A DNA stretch of 64,000 nt from Elmis aenea (taxonomy: Eukaryota; Arthropoda; Insecta; Coleoptera; Elmidae), in NCBI GenBank assembly GCA_947652605.1, contig OX393577.1:58676108-58740107 (forward strand), in the 5' to 3' direction. The position numbers were made by a program, and so were the translations under genes. Shown piece by piece: positions 42,101 through 57,100 of the stretch (positions are counted from its first letter, which is position 1; each line of letters starts with the position of its first letter). The notes beneath the pieces are model-generated. The model was not told the origin of the DNA. It did no database searches and saw nothing but the letters and a program-made list of their open reading frames with translations.

Positions 42101-45100
42101 GGTAAATTCGCGTTTGTGTTTAACACGTTAAGCACCATTTGTATCCATATGGATCCAAATCATTTTTGCCAAATGGGCCACCTGTATCCATTTGGATACA
42201 ACAGCCTACATTTAGATTCGGCTGCCTGTATTCTTAAACATACAGGTATTACATATAACTATACCAGAAAAAGGTTAAGGATGGCCCGCTGGACCAGAAA
42301 ACCTTGGTGGTCACGATTTTTTTACCCAAATTGATATTTAAAAAAAAAAAGTTTTATGGTTCAAATTTATTCACACAAAAAAAAATTTAAAAACAGGTTA
42401 AAATGTTATTATTTTGTTGTGAAATTTTTTTATATTACTTAAGGGCAATTTAGAAAAAAAATTGGTGGCCAGAAAAACCTACTTTTTTTTAACATGGTGG
42501 CGCTTAACGTGTTAACAAATAAAATTAAAATAGCGACAAAACTGGTTAAAACCGGTTTTTGAAAATATTTATTTCGTTTTCGTTCTTGAACGAAAAATAA
42601 TAATTTCGTTTTCGTTCTTAAAAAAAATTCGGTTAATTTCGTTTAACGTTTTCGTTCCGTTCTCAGTCCCTGCTTATAAGTAGTCGAGCGAAATATTAAT
42701 AAAGTTGGCCGTGATCATACCAGAGTATTAAAATTTCAAACAAGTGAATTATTTATTTGTTTAGGGATGAACATGGGAGGAGCCCCTGCAGGCCCAGCTG
42801 GTACAGGTAAAACTGAGACAGTTAAAGATATGGGACGAACCTTGGGAAAATTCGTGGTTGTATTCAATTGTTCTGACCAAATGGATTTCCGTGGCTTGGG
42901 ACGCATTTTCAAAGTAAGTACAACAGCATTTTGTTACATTCGAATATGTTTTTCTAGACTGTCAAAAATAAAATTTCCAGGGCTTAGCTCAATCAGGAAC
43001 CTGGGGATGTTTCGATGAATTTAATAGAATTGAATTGCCAGTGCTCTCTGTAGCTGCACAACAGATATATATTGTACTAGAGGGAAGAAAATCAAGAAAA
43101 CCTTCTTTTATTTTCAGGTAAAATATAATATCAAAAAAATTAATAGTTCGCTGTACTTAACTCGGACCACTTCGGGAGTCTCACCTAATATAAAAAAAAA
43201 TTCATATTCACTTAAAAAGTTACATACAGGGTGGACAAATTTCTATGTTTTCATAGGAAATTTCGGTAACTATTAGAGGTATCAAAAAACGGACCTCGCA
43301 TCCTCGATCTCTTTTTTTGAGAAAAATTAATGGTGAAAACTAAAATTTGTTATCGTCTTTTGTTGTTGAGTTATCACCGATAACTTGATTTTTTGACTTT
43401 TCGTTTTATGACTATATCTGGCTTGTTTATGAAAATAAACAAACATAATTTTCTAGTTCTACGGGCACTTTTTTGATAAAAATGCAGTGGCATAGACAAT
43501 TTTTCAAAAAAAAAAAACGAAATTCGAGTTGTGACATAAAGTTGTGTTTTTTTAAATGGATAGTAAACTTTTTTATTTCTTATGGCCGCCATAATGTAAG
43601 GAAAATTAATAAATCGACCGCACATGATATACAGGGTTGTGCTTTTTTCGATGCTCACCATTGCTATCTTGGAAACGGTAAGAGATGCAAGGTCGGTTAA
43701 ATTACAGAAAAGTTGCACATTTTTATGTTGATTAAGAATCTGAAAAGAAATCCTGGATATTTTGATTCGGTTTTTGATTTATTACAAAAAAACTGAAAAA
43801 TGTGATTTTAGAAAAATATTATTATCTTCCCTACCATTGACGCTATTTCATTTAAACTTGGTAACTTTATGTTTTTGACCATCCTGGGTTTGATGACGTC
43901 AACAGAAATTTTCTAAGCCTTCTAGATTTCAAGTTGTGATAGTCAACTTTTTTATTTCTTATACGCCATACTGGATTTTTGCACCATCAGACAGACAAAA
44001 AAATTCGTTTTTCAGATTGGTAACCGACATACCTTTTTTCTTTCAAAAAACTTGTTGAAATTTTAAAATTTGTGTAAATAAACTATAAAATCGCGAATGT
44101 TCTGAAAAACAATTGAAATTATAATATAAATAAAAGTGACACAACATTTTATAGGTCTAATAAAATAACGAAATGACAATAAATTTAAAACACCAGATAA
44201 ATAATTATTTAAATTGTTTAAAGTGCGTGCCGTTATGTATGATGTAGTGGTTAGTCCTCAAATTCATTTCGTCCACTGCCTTTAGAATAGTTTGTCTCGA
44301 AATAGAGTCGAACGCATTTTTGATTTTACGGCGAAGAAGTTCAATATTTTCCGTTAGGGTTGCATAAACAACATCAATGTAAAAGTAATCCATAGGCGTT
44401 AAACATGGCGATCGCGGAGGCCAATGAACAGGACCAAACGTACCAAGTCATGAATTTTGAAAGCGTACATCTAAATTAATATCCTTTTACAATGCGGACC
44501 AGCTCCTTTTTGCTGAAACTACTGATGATTTTGAATTGTTAATAATGGCAATTCGCCTAACATATCATCTAAATATGTTTCCAACAATATTTCGTTATCA
44601 TTAGACCAATAAAATGTTGTTCTGTAGCTTTTATTTATATCATAGTTTCAATTGTTTTTTAGAGCATTCTCGATTTTATGAATTATTTACACAAATTTTA
44701 AAATTTCAACAAGTTTTTTGAAAGAAAAAAGGTATGTTGGATACCAATCTAAAAAGCTAATTTTTTTGTCTGTCTGATGGTGTAAAAATCCAGTATGGCG
44801 GCCATAAGAAATTAAAAAGTTGACTATCGCAACTTGAAATCTAGAAGGCTTAGAAAATTTCTGTTGACGTCATCAAACCCAGGATGGTCAAAAACATAAA
44901 GTTACCAAGTTTAAATGAAATAGCGTCAATGGTAGGGAAGATAATAATATTTTTCTAAAATCACATTTTTCAGTTTTTTTGTAATAAATCAAAAACGAAT
45001 CAAAATATCCAGGATTTCTTTTCAGATTCTTAATCGACATAAAAATGTGCAACTTTTCTCTAATTTAACCGACCTTACATCTCTTACCGTTTCCAAGATA

Positions 45101-48100
45101 GCAATGGTAAGCATAGAAAAAAGCACAACCCTGTATATCATGTGCGGTCGATTTATTAATTTTCCTTACATTATAGCAAAAATTAGGTAATTTTTCATAT
45201 TTTATTTTGATTTTAGTAGTAGGCTTATGTCATTAAGAATATAACTGGTAAAACAAATTGCCTTCCTGTTGTTTTAATGACAGTTTGACAGAAATAATCA
45301 CGTTTAATTGTTGATTCTTTATATTTCTGTACCTGAAAAACACAAAATGGCTTACGAATATTATGAAAAGTATGATATGTTAGAATGTTTTATTCAAAGT
45401 AATAATAATTCTGAAGCTGCAAATGAAACATATTTTAATCGTTACCCATAATGAAGAAGAAATATCCCACAATTAATGAGATTTTGTTTTAAATCTTCCA
45501 AAAATATAAGTATATGTTTATTTACATTGTAGTGATGGTGATACTGTTGCTATGAACATAGAATTTGGAATATTCTTAACGATGAATCCTGGCTATGCAG
45601 GCAGACAAGAATTACCAGAAAATTTGAAAATCATGTTCCGTACTGTGGCTATGATGGTACCCGATCGATTGATTATAATTAGGGTTAAATTGGCCTCCTG
45701 TGGCTTCAAAGAAAACATTATCTTATCAAGAAAATTCTTCACATTGTATAAACTGTGTGAAGAACAATTATCGAAACAGGTAAAATTACTGACAAAATAA
45801 AAATTGACAACTTAATAAATATTCGAACTATTTCATTAATTAATTTTTTATAAAAATACAATTTTAAAACCACTCATCTTTCTTTATTGAAGAACAATCG
45901 CTTCTTGTAGAAAATGCACACCAGTTTTAAGACTCTCTTCTCTTGTACTTTAAAACTGATGTTTTTTCAATAAATAATTCTTTTTGGAATAAGATCAACG
46001 ATTTCAATTAAACTTATACAAACTAATATTTGACAATCGAATCGCTCGTTAAAAAAAATTGCAACAAAGACAAGTGTATACAATTTATGATATTAAATTT
46101 TTATATTTAGTTTCCTGTCATCAAATTATAAAATTAGAATATAAGATTTGAGAACATTTTATGAAGCAAGTGTATTTTTGCGTAACAGTATGAATAAAAT
46201 AATTTTTTCCTACTAATGTACATGAAAGTTGTCATTTTCTCACTGCCTACTCTACTTGAAAGTGTTACTTTTTTACACTAGTGGCGAAAATAATGTCAAT
46301 GTCAAAATCGAATTGTAAAATTAACGATTTTTTTTAGCTTAAACTCATAAGAAACTTCGAGAGATTTGCTCACTCGCCGCTTCCCGGCTCGTGAATAAAT
46401 CTCACCTCACGAAAAAAACTGGACTTTCATCTCTTGTTGTAAAATATACTATTTTTAACAATACACAGGGTGGACCAAATTCAAATGTTTTATGGGGTAT
46501 CTCGGTTACCATAATAGTTATCGAAAGTCTGATATCGGTCTCCTGGGTTATTTTTTCGAAATAAACACGCCTGTGTTATCAGATTCCTTATATCACTTTC
46601 CAATTTGGTACTCGTGACAAAAAGTAAATAAAACACTTCTACGCTTAATTCAAACACATTTTTTAAACTTTTTAATGACATTGGGTTTTGAGATATTTAT
46701 ATTTTTTAAAATGGAAAATCTAGTAGGCCATGATTTTATATAAATGTGCATTTTTATAGCATTTTAAAAATATAGTTTTATTATATTTGTTGCAAAAAAA
46801 AATATTATCACAGTTTGCCATGTTTTTGTAAACAAGTGATGTTTGCAATTAATAAGTAATCAAACGTCATATCCAAGTAAATTTTCAAAGTTTTAATCAA
46901 ATACGTGTATTCTTTTGTATTTTATGTCTGTTTTATTGTGGTATTATGAACGTGACTAAATTTAAACACTGACAAGTTTTAATATGTTAGAAGTTTACAT
47001 TGTAAGTGGTAAAAACGTGGATGCTGCTGGAGAATTTACTTGGAAATGACGTTTAGTTGTTCTGGAATGGCAAACATCACTTGTTTACGAAATCATGGCA
47101 AACTTTGATAATAAAATTTTCACAAAATTAGTCCTATCTCGGTTATTTTTGCAACACATGTATTAAAGGATATATTTTTGAAAATCTAAATCAACGCTCT
47201 TTAATAGTTTCAATTTCAAAAAATATGTTTACTTCACATCTTAAAACTCAAGGTCGTTAAAAATTTAAAAATTGCTTTTAAATTAAACATAAAAATTTTC
47301 ATAAAAAACCATATCACATTTAGTTCTATTTATATAAATTAAGAGGTTATAGTAAATTTTCAAAAACGATGTAAATTTTATTGTTTGTCAGTAGTGCCAA
47401 AATGGAAATTGATATAAAAAAATCTGATAACACAGGATTGTTTATCTCAAAAAATAACCCAACTATTATGACAACCGAGATACCCTATAAAACATTCGAA
47501 TTTGATCCACCCTGTACAACAGTAATGTAGTAAACAAAATAATACCTTTATAAGTATACATTTTCAGGTACATTATGATTTCGGCCTGAGAAATATTCTT
47601 TCAGTATTAAGAACTTTGGGAGCTCAGAAACGTGCCCATCCTCAAGATACTGAGGAAACAATTGTTATGCGTGTTTTAAGGTTTGTAACTTGTTAGTAAT
47701 GGGTCTGTTTCTTTTAATCAATTACACTAAAAGGGGGCATTTTTTTAATGTGCTACTTATGTTTACAAAATTTTAAATATTAGTTCAGCATAATCAAATT
47801 CAACACTGGATGATAATAATTAAATGTATTTATCATAGAGACATGAATTTGAGTAAATTGGTTGATGAAGATGAGCCCTTGTTTTTGTCCCTCATTGAAG
47901 ACATGTTCCCTGGAATTAAAATATCGGTATTCGGGTGGAAAGAATTACAAAGAGCCATTGCTAATCAGAGTCACGAGATGGGACTGGTTAACCATCCTTC
48001 TTGGAATTTGAAAATCGTTCAGCTGTACGAAACATCTTTAGTACGTCACGGCCTCATGGTCATGGGTAATTTTTTAATAAGTTTTTTTTAACCAATACAC

Positions 48101-51100
48101 CATTTGTTTATTTCGAAGGACCTACTGGTGCTGGTAAAACACAATGCATGCATTGTCTGATGCGGTCTATGACTGAAAATGGAAAACCCCATAAAGAACT
48201 TAGAATGAATCCCAAAGTATGTACTGCTCTTTCTGTTATAAATGATCAGTTACTATTTTTTTCTCAGTTTGCTCTCAGACAACACAAGTGTCAATTTAAG
48301 TTTAAAATTTTGAAAACAGATTATTTCTTAAATCTGTATTACATTATACAATTTCTTGTTCAAGAAATTTTATTTTAGATAGTACTGCTGTTGCCAAGTT
48401 ACAGCACGTCTTATGTCGTAAATTGACATACGCGAAGTGTCATAAGCATTGAATAAAAAGATAAAGGAAAGAGCATTTTAGCGATCTTAAGGCGTCCAGG
48501 TTAGCCTCTCAATATGGCGGATGCATGTTTCCGCTTCTCAGTGGCGTATCTAACATTTTTAAATATGTATTGAATAATGTAAATGTTTGCTTTGTTTTGA
48601 CTTGAGCCTGTTATTTACTTATTTATTTCTTGTTTTGTGGTTGAGGGAATTAAAAAAATGACAGGACACATCAATATTTGCATTATGAGAGTTAAAAAAT
48701 ATGCTGTACAAAAATGCACGCCACTGATATGACATACTATTTTGACAGACCACATCAAATTTTCAATACATGATTACACTACAAAATATTAATGTCTACT
48801 TACCTATGAAACGTAATCTATTAATCTTCAACATTTTTGGACCTAGTAAGACTACAAGATCTGCAGCTAACCATTGTAGCACACAAAACTCTAAATTTCT
48901 TGACTATTTGACCTGTCAAAACCGGCCGCCATCAGAGACCATTTATGTCGTCATTTCCGTCGCCGACAAACGCTGCAGTATAATAATTAAAGCTCCTTCC
49001 TTTATCCTTTTATTCAATGGTCATAAGATGTGTTGTAACTTGGCAACAGGTGTACAATCTAGTATAAAATTTCTTGAACAAGAAATTGTATAATGTAATA
49101 CAGCTTTTATAATAAAGAATTTGTAGTTGATTTTAAATTTGTTAATTTTAGTCTATAACAGCAGCTCAAATGTTTGGTCGTCTAGATGTTGCTACAAATG
49201 ACTGGACTGATGGAATATTCTCTACCCTTTGGAGGAGAACTCTTAAAATGAAAAAAAGTGATTTTGTTTGGTAATTCAAGTCCATAAATTTTCGTCTCAT
49301 GCTTTTATCAGTTCCAGTAAAATTAATTTTTGTAATTGTGCTATTTATTTAAAACAATTTTAACATCAGACCCAATATTGTTTCGTAATTTTTTCAGATT
49401 TAATAATAGTTGGTTCGTCTTCACAATGCACCTCAAGTTCATTTCACAAAAATCATCTAGAACTTAGTAACAAAGTGTAAACTAATTAAACAAACAATTG
49501 TGTAATGTCACTACAAGACAATGGTTTCTTAATTTTATTACTTTTATTCATCGACATCAGTGGTTCTCAACCATTGAAAAAAAAAACTCAACAATTTACG
49601 TGTCACCACCATATGCAGGGTGATTGAAATTCGAGTTTAAGCATGGGGATCTCGCTTATTGTAATAGCTAGAATATAAGTTTCAATTTGGCAAAGTTGCT
49701 AAATTTTGTGCTCAATAATAGTCTGAAGAAAAGTTGGAAGTATCTCAAACGGTATCTGAGAAAATTAGGAAAAACCGGGAAATACGATTTTTGAAAATCA
49801 TCTGTAACTCCTTTGGAGTATGAAATATTTCAAATGTGTAAAAACATTGCCCAAGCTACGTTTTAAACCGAATCGGATGGTGGTCACAAATTTTTCCTAG
49901 ATCGATTCGTTTTTGTTTTATGACGACCAACTTTATTTTTTCTTATGGGGGCAATTTTCGCTATTTACATAATCAAGGTATCACCACCATATACAGGGTG
50001 ATTGAAATTCGAGTTTAAGCATGGGGATGTTGCTTATTATAATAGCTAGAGTGTAGATTTAAATTTGGAAAAGTTACTAAATTTGGTGCTTATTAATAAT
50101 CCCAAGAGAAATCGGAAGTATCTCAAACGGTATCGGCCACAAATTTTTCCTAGATCGATTCGTTTTTGTTTTATGACAACCAACTTTGTTTTTTTCTTAT
50201 GGGCGCAATTTTTGCTATTTACATAATCAAATAGCATTTATTTTTCTGAATTCATTGATGTATCACACATGGTATTTTACTTCTTTATTCATTGTCAAAT
50301 TTTAAAATAAGGGTTTTAAACAAAAACCATTATAAATCAGGTAGGCCGGTCGTTGTAGTTTATGTTTTTCCATGACAACCAATCAACAAACTAAAAGTTT
50401 TGAAAGTCTATTACTTGTCACATTAATAAATTCGTAAAAATGAACTTTAATTTTTTATTAATTGGATAGGAATTCTATATTGTCAAGTCAACGATATGCA
50501 GACACATATCGAGAAAGAAGACAGCCCCCGCACACATATTTTAGTACGTTTGCCAGATACTTAGGGAAATATGGGGCTTTTGCCAAACCCAGAAGATAAT
50601 ATGGCAGGAAAAAAAAACATTTTTATTACAAACAGATCCGGAAAAACACTATTTTATTTCTGTTAAATTTGTTTAAAGCATGTGATAAAGTATAACAAAA
50701 CTTAAAACGATATAAAAAATTCGCAGCATATCGCTTTTTTCTTTGTTTTTGAAGTTCATTTGTACAAATTTATTAATCTGACAAGTAATAGGCATTCAAA
50801 ACTTTTAGTTTGTTAATTGGTTGTCATGGAAACAACATAAACTACAATGACGGGCCAACCTGATTTATAGTTGTCATTGTTAAAAACCTCTTTTTAAATT
50901 TGACAATGAAAGAAGAAGTAAAATACCATGTGTGATACATCAATGGATTCAGAAAAATAAATGCTATTTGATTATGTAAATAGCAAAAATTGCCCCCATA
51001 AGAAAAAACAAAGTTGGTTGTCATAAAACAAAAACGAATCGATCTAGGAAAAATTTGTGACCAACATCCGATTCGGCTTAAAAAGTTGCTAGGGCAATGT

Positions 51101-54100
51101 TTTTAGACATTTAAAATATTTTATACTTCAAAGGAGTTATAGACGATTTTCAAAAATCGTATTTTCTGGTTTCTCCTAATTTTCTCAGATACCGTTTGAG
51201 ATACTTCCAACTTTTCTTCAGATTATTATTGAGCACAAAATTTAGCAACTTTGCCAAATTTAAACCTATATTCTAGCTATTACAATAAGCGAGATCCCCA
51301 TGCTTAAACTCGAATTTCAATCACCCTGTATAAAAATAATTCTACCGCAACATATTAAGTTGTAATTAATGTGCAATCTAGTATAACGTATCAAATACAT
51401 TATGCTTCTTTCTAAAGTATGCATACCACCGGTTGAGAACCTCCGATCTACACTATCCTGTTTGCTTCAGGTTAATTCTGGATGGTCCAGTCGATGCTGT
51501 ATGGATAGAAAATTTAAATTCCGTGTTGGATGACAATAAAACTCTTACTCTGGCCAATGGTGATCGTATCGTCATGGCTCCGAACTGTAAACTAGTGTTT
51601 GAACCTGACAATGTCGACAATGCCAGTCCAGCCACGGTATCCAGGATGGGTATGGTCTTCATGAGTGCTTCTGTTTTACCGTGGAGTCCAATCTTGGAGG
51701 TAAAATTGATCTAAAAAATTTTATTGTTCCCTGCATTGAAGGGGACCTTGACAGATAAAAGCTAAAAGTTTCCATTACATTTTTTTGAACAAAAACCTGG
51801 CTGCACCATAACGAAAAATGTTTGTTATTATTTCAAATACTCGAATTTTAGAATTTAGATTAGGTCTTCATTAATTTATAATTTCATAGGCTTGGTTGAA
51901 AAAGAGATCAGATCAAGAAGCGAACGCATTCCGAACTTACTTTGGTAAAATATACGACGAACTACATAGTTTTGTACAAGTTAAACTTAAACCGAAAATG
52001 ATGATCAGAGAGGCTTTGTATATTAGACAATGTTACGATGTGTTGCAAGGATTGCTCGATGTCGATGATGAAACAAGTAACGAATTTCAATTGTTTTTAT
52101 ATGTTCAGTTGTTTTTGTAAAGATGTTTTTGCAGAGGTTTATTCTGACAAACACTTGGAACGCTTTTTTATATTTGCCGTTATGTGGTCATTGGGTGCAG
52201 TTTTGGAGTTGGATTGCAGAGCTAAAATGGAGCAATTTGCTTTAGAACATCCATCTAGACTAGACTGGCCAAAATTAAAAGAAGGAGAATCTATTTTTGA
52301 GTATGTAGTTAACGATAATGGTCGTTGGCAACACTGGTCTGAAAGAATTGAAAAGTTTATATATCCAACTGATAGTGTGTTGGAATATACAGGTATTTTA
52401 GTACCGAATGTTGATAATGTAAGGACAGCATTTTTAATTCATAATACTGCTAAGCAAGGAAAAGCGGTTTTGTTGATTGGTAAGTCTAACCATTGACTAG
52501 TACAGGGTGTCTTAAATTCGAAGCTCAGCATGGGTCTTACTTTTACTAAAAGCTTTGAAGTCGATTAAATAAAGCGACTTCGTAGTTCATGTTGTCGAAT
52601 TTAGGATACTCTGTACAGGGTGGACCAAATTCGATGTTTTCATAGGGAATCTCGGCAACTATAAGAGGTATCCAAAAAACGGACCTCGCTCCCTCAAAAA
52701 AAATTCCGAGAAAAAGTTAATCGTGGAAACTACAATTGGTTATTGTCTTTTGCTTTCGAGTTATCACCGATAACATATATGCAAGGTGATTGATTGAGAC
52801 CGGGACTTAAAAATATATGAATAATGAAAAAGGGATCTGAAATTTTGGTTATAACCACAATGGCATATGATCTCTTTAATGAAATTATTTTCAATATGGC
52901 GACACTTCCGGAAATACCTGAAGTTGATATCTACTTTCTTATTTCAAATAGCATGGTCTATTTTTTATTGCGTATTTGGATTTAACACATTATTTTAGAG
53001 ACACTTTTATTAGCATTCCCTATACTTAAGTGCAGTCTTTTTTTATATTTTTGGACTTTTTTGAAAATTTTTTGATTTTCATCGTGATGCTTAATATTAT
53101 CTAACGCTGTCATTTTTGAAGAAACAATGCCTAAATTTAGACCATGCTTAGAAGAAACCTTGGAGTACATCCTCGAATTTTTGCAATCGATGCATTACTT
53201 ACAGGGTGTCCAAAATTTAATTTTGTTTTAATTCAACTTCAGACCACTAAAACTCGTTTTTTTCAAATACAACGCCAAACTTTTTTTTCATGTTCTAATG
53301 CAAAATTAAATTCTGCATCAATCTGTATTAGCGTTTCCTATACCTATCTGCAACAATTTTCGAGTTATTAAGAGTTTTTGATAAAGTTAAGAGAAATTGC
53401 AACATTTTTAAATAGTAAACCTTGGAAATGACAACAAATGCCAATATTAATAACCGTCAACCACTTTTATTGCGTTTGTCTGAAGTATCCATAAAAATGG
53501 AATATCAAGAGTATTCAAACACGGATATTTTGAATTTATTTTACATTCACAGACAACATCACAAGATTATTGAAAGTGCGAACGAAAAGTTTTGCATTTT
53601 TAATGTAGCTTATACAGCATAGTATAACATTTTTTTTAACGTGTTTGTGCCGAAAAATTTTGTGTTTGTTTTTTAAAAAATATTGTAATATGTATAACAA
53701 TTTTTAATATGTAAAAAAATCCTTAATGTGCTAATATTCTACAATACAACGTCTAAATTAATTTAAGTTTCTATTCACCATTTTAAACTCAACAAATTTT
53801 CAATTTTTTAACAAATTTGAACATCTTTTAATTCAACATTATAAAACAATTTTCATCATTTTTTTAAAAAACATCCCTGAGGATGCAGATAAAACAGATG
53901 CGGCGAAACATGTAGGATCTTTTTTAAAAAAGAATTTTATAAGGAATAAACCTGTTTTTGAAAACCAGCAAACCTTTGTTTAATTGAACCTAATCAAGCA
54001 ACAGGAGAAACCAACGTTATCCATATATAAAACTGTATATGTTTGAAAAGCTTGAAAAACCCTTTTTCATATAAAGTCATGACCTACTACAGCTTTCATT

Positions 54101-57100
54101 TAAAAAAATTAAAGTTAACTTCATATCTCAAAAGGCAAGGTCGTTAAAAAATGGTAAAGATCGTTTTTAAATTAACGATAAAAATAAGAAATCTGTATAA
54201 CATTAAGTTCTACTTTTATCAATAAATCGGTTATAATAAATTTTCATTAACGATGAAATTTCATTTTTTGTGCCTACTGCAAAAATGGAAAGTGATATTA
54301 AAAATCTGATAACACAGACATGTTTATCTCAAAAAAATAACTACAGAAATTGATATCAGATTTTTGTTAACTATTATGGTAACCGAGATACACTATAAAA
54401 CATTTGAATGTGGTCCACCCTGTATATAGATATTCTGTAATCGAAGTCGAATATTACCACTTATTGCAGTGTTTTCCAATATGTGGGGGGCGCATCTTTC
54501 ACCAAAATTTAACCTGTTTTATGATACAAAATTCCTTGTAAAATTTGCGTATGTAGTGGATATTTTTGAAAAACTCTGTACTTAAACAATATAATTTATA
54601 AAATTATATTGCAATAATTTTTTATGAAAAAAGGGGGGCGCAGGTACAAAAAGTTTGGAAACCACTGACTTATTGTAAAGTTTAGGATCCAAAAGATGTA
54701 GTTTTAAATTAAATCAGTAACTCGTTAACTATGCCAATCTGATATTTCTTCTTCTTCCTCTTCTCCTTCTTCTTCATCATCTTCTTCTTTCTTCAACATA
54801 ATACAGGGTTGTCTCAGAAAACATTATCACCTCAATTATTTATAGGTGAACAGGGTACGGCTAAAACTGTTATGATAAAAGGCTATATGAACTTATTTGA
54901 CTTAGAATATCAGATCAGCAAAAGTTTTAATTTTTCTTCAGCTACAACTCCCAACATGGTTCAAGTATGTTAAAATATTGTTAATTTTGACCATGTTTAT
55001 TATTTATTGTTTTATCTTAGCGCATTATAGAATCATATATTGATAAGAGAGTTGGTACAACGTATGGACCCCCAGCTGGAAAAAAACTAACTATATTTAT
55101 TGATGACATCAATATGCCTGTGATTAATGCTTGGGGAGATCAAATTACTAACGAAATTGTGCGACAACTTATGGAAATGGGTGGTAAGTAAACACTTTCA
55201 TTTTAAAATTTAACAAAGACTATATTTCTACATGAACTAAATATTTACCTTTTTTTTGCAATTTTTGTTTAATGTCTAAACTTAAACGCCTTGTATATTA
55301 GATATTTTAAAAGTTTTATCGATAACTTATTTCAAAAATGTACAATTAAAATGTTTGGTGCCCACACGCACAATACAAATGGGCGGACGGATGTCAGCGG
55401 ACCTCAAAAACAAGTAAATCTCTCAAAATTTGAACTAGTACATTTTTGTGATCGCAAAAATAAAAATTATGTATTTTTTTGATTGGACCTTTTGTTAATG
55501 CTAATTTCTATATAGATAGTAGGTTTAGTAGCTATAGCAAGTTACTAAATCAAGTAGCTAAAGCAAGTCACTAATTAAGTAGCAATCTTGTCAAAGTTTT
55601 GGTTTAACTCTTACCACATGTTGTAACAGATATGATACTACCGGGTGTTAACCACCAGCCGTGAACATAGGGAATTAACATTGGTTTTAACTTTTTTTCG
55701 GATTCCTGCTCCCCAATTGAATTTATATTAAAATTAATGGTAACAATAGAAAGATAACTTTATTACGCATCATTTGAGACCATTAATAAGCTTAAATGTT
55801 TAATATTTAGTTTATAATTAATATTTTAAAATTGGATTAATTTTACAAATACAAGACTGTCAATCTGACATTTGTCTTCATTAATTTTTGTTATTATCTG
55901 TCAATTTTTAAATCAGCGAGTTATTTTTCTTTAAGGATTTTGATTAAAATGAAAAAAAAAACTGTAATAGAGGTAGAGTTTTAATGGTGAAAAAAGAAAT
56001 AACTCGCTGATTTAAAAATGCAGGGTTCTCGTTTTTCGAGGGCCACTATGGGGATCTCGTAAACGGTAAGAGTTACGACTTCGGTTAAATTAAGGCAAAG
56101 TTGTGTATTCAGGTGCTTAATAATTTGACGCAAACTCTTTTAGTTTTTGAGATATAGCGAAAAAAGTAAAAAAGTGAATTTTTGTTTTTTGCCCGTAACT
56201 TTTTCATTTGATGTCAAATTTCATTTTTGTAGAAACATTTTCATGGCCACTTTTTGCAAGGAATCAAATTCCCCAATTATATTTTCCGTGCGACGTTTTG
56301 TTTTTTTAAAACCATCATCAGGTCAATTTTTTCTTATGGACGCTATATCTGATTTTAATGCCAATTTGTAGAGCATTTTATTCTGAATTCGATAATGTAT
56401 AACACTTGGCACTTTTTTGAAACAATTGTTGTTAATAATGGCAAAAACAAATATTTTATTTAAAACAAATCCTAATCGGCATGGTAAATAATTATCTTTG
56501 TCCCTTTTTTCTTAAGGATTAAATACACATTTTAAAGAAATTTATTACTTAACCGAAGATAATATTCTAAAAATATTTGTTAATAAGTGAACAATGTTAA
56601 TGCATTCCTAACATATTTATTGATACCGATTTTTTTAATTAGTAATTTCATGCGGTTTACTTACCTGTTTCCAAGGAAAAACGGACAAAGACAATTATTT
56701 ACCATGCCGATTGGGATTTGTTTTAAATAAAATATTTGTTTTTGCCATTTTTAACAACAATTGTTTCAAAAAAGTGCCAAGTGTTATACATTGTCGAATT
56801 CAGAAACAAATTCTCTACAAATTGGCGTTAAAATCAGATAGAGCGTCCATAAGAAAAAATTTACCTGATGATGGTTTTAAAAAAACAAAACGTCGCACAG
56901 AAAATATAATTGGGGAATTTGATTCCTTGCAAAAAGTGGCCATAAAAATGTTTTAACAAAAATGAACTTTGACGTCAAATGAAAAAGTTACGGGCAAAAA
57001 ACAAAAATCCACTTTTTTACTTTTTTCCTCTATCTCAAAAACTAAAAGAGCTAGATAAGTTCTGTTAGCGTCAAATTATTAAGCACCTGAATATACAACT

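Noticed and set aside
41969..42334. 121-codon frame inside the hAT element of intron 25
   Set aside because: It crosses the TTAA border of the nested piggyBac-like MITE, so it is a chance fusion frame.
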